DNA of 22,601 nucleotides. It comes from Deinococcus aquatilis DSM 23025. GTDB taxonomy: Bacteria > Deinococcota > Deinococci > Deinococcales > Deinococcaceae. The notes beneath the pieces are model-generated. The model did no database searches and was not told the DNA's origin. It saw only the letters and a list, made by a program, of their open reading frames with translations. The stretch spans positions 1-22,601 of the forward strand of contig NZ_KB899759.1 of assembly GCF_000378445.1 (NCBI RefSeq), read 5' to 3'. Made by a program: the position numbers and the translations under genes. How positions within the stretch are numbered: the first letter of the stretch is position 1; every line of letters begins with the position of its first letter. Below are positions 22,326 to 22,601 of the stretch, one piece after another.

Positions 22326-22331
22326 CTAATA
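22326..22331 (-). promoter_or_regulatory. Possible -10 box of the nucleotidase gene
   Basis: Minus strand TATTAG, then TGATAT, then ATG at 22319. The spacing fits the leaderless pattern but the last base is G rather than T. Confidence 0.35.
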
Positions 22332-22460
22332 CACCACATTTTTACCCCAGATGGATGAATTGGTCTGTCCTTCGGCAGACACAACATAATTTGAAAACGA
22401 TATATCAGCGTCATAGCGGCCATTTACCATCTGTTCAGCTCTGCTGTATGTACCGAAAAC

Positions 22461-22601
22461 GCCCACTAGAGATCATCCGGAAATTCGGCGCAGCAGGATG
22501 AGAATGCAGGCGAGCTGGACAAAGCCTAAGAAGTTCTGGGCTTTGTGCTCGTCGCGGGTTCGGACACGGCGGAAGGACTGCAACCAGGCGATGGTTCGCT
22601 C
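22461..22601 (-). mobile_element. IS5-like insertion sequence, partial (right window edge)
   Basis: The transposase C-terminus lies a few bases from the presumed IS end. The exact terminal repeat cannot be set because its partner is outside the window; GGGCGTTTTCGG on the minus strand (22453-22464) is a candidate part of it. Confidence 0.5.
22473..22601 (-). CDS. IS5-like transposase, C-terminal fragment
   Basis: The last ~42 residues of a transposase, cut by the right window edge: ERTIAWLQSFRRVRTRDEHKAQ then FLGFVQLACILILLRRISG and TGA. The E-R-T-x-A-W-L pattern, containing the catalytic Glu of the DDE triad, followed by a hydrophobic helix, is the usual C-terminus of IS5-type transposases. 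It is too short to compare with the fragment at the left edge, which comes from the N-terminus. Confidence 0.75.
   Translation of the reverse strand, partial: ERTIAWLQSFRRVRTRDEHKAQNFLGFVQLACILILLRRISG

Overview
The window is high-GC bacterial DNA that looks like a Deinococcus chromosome. The main reasons are an rsr gene (bacterial Ro/TROVE protein) with a cluster of small RNAs directly upstream, a Mug-family uracil-DNA glycosylase, and several genes whose start codon sits exactly 6 nt after a TANNNT -10 box, the leaderless arrangement common in Deinococcus.

Layout. 1-295 is the end of an IS5-like insertion sequence (partial transposase, minus strand). 509-2070 holds a divergent pair, a small lipoprotein (minus) and an HNH endonuclease (plus). 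2270-8760 is one minus-strand operon of a Tn7-like transposon, in transcription order: a TnsA-TnsB fusion, a TnsC/TniB ATPase, TniQ, a separate PD-(D/E)XK nuclease with a DUF2726/DUF559-like core, and two small related proteins of unknown function. Three junctions are 4-nt ATGA overlaps. 9096-9382 carries seven copies of a 20-bp repeat with core CACTGACA..TTGAGCGGGC, the expected TnsB-binding end of the element, plus a terminator. The opposite end was not found, so the HNH and lipoprotein genes may be cargo.

9530-16173 is ordinary chromosome: a PQQ-type sugar dehydrogenase-like lipoprotein, a polytopic membrane protein, mug overlapping a sulfite-oxidase-like molybdoenzyme, a ParB/DUF4032-like protein, and an Asp23/Gls24-DAK2 (YloU-YloV) pair.

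16371-19038 is the most interesting region. It holds a canonical Y RNA (16371-16445) whose sequence resembles vertebrate Y RNA, then three RNAs with complete tRNA acceptor, D and T arms. In each of these three a circularly permuted Ro-binding stem is inserted between the D arm and the anticodon/variable region. They are followed by an ordinary tRNA-Arg(ACG) and then rsr. The same two motifs, CCTTGCC and GGGCCGA, mark all the Y-type RNAs, in reversed order in the tRNA-embedded ones. I infer that Rsr binds a family of tRNA-mimicking Y RNAs that could be matured by tRNA-processing enzymes.

After rsr come a flavin amine oxidase and, convergent to it, a UshA-family 5'-nucleotidase lipoprotein. The window ends inside a second IS5-like transposase.
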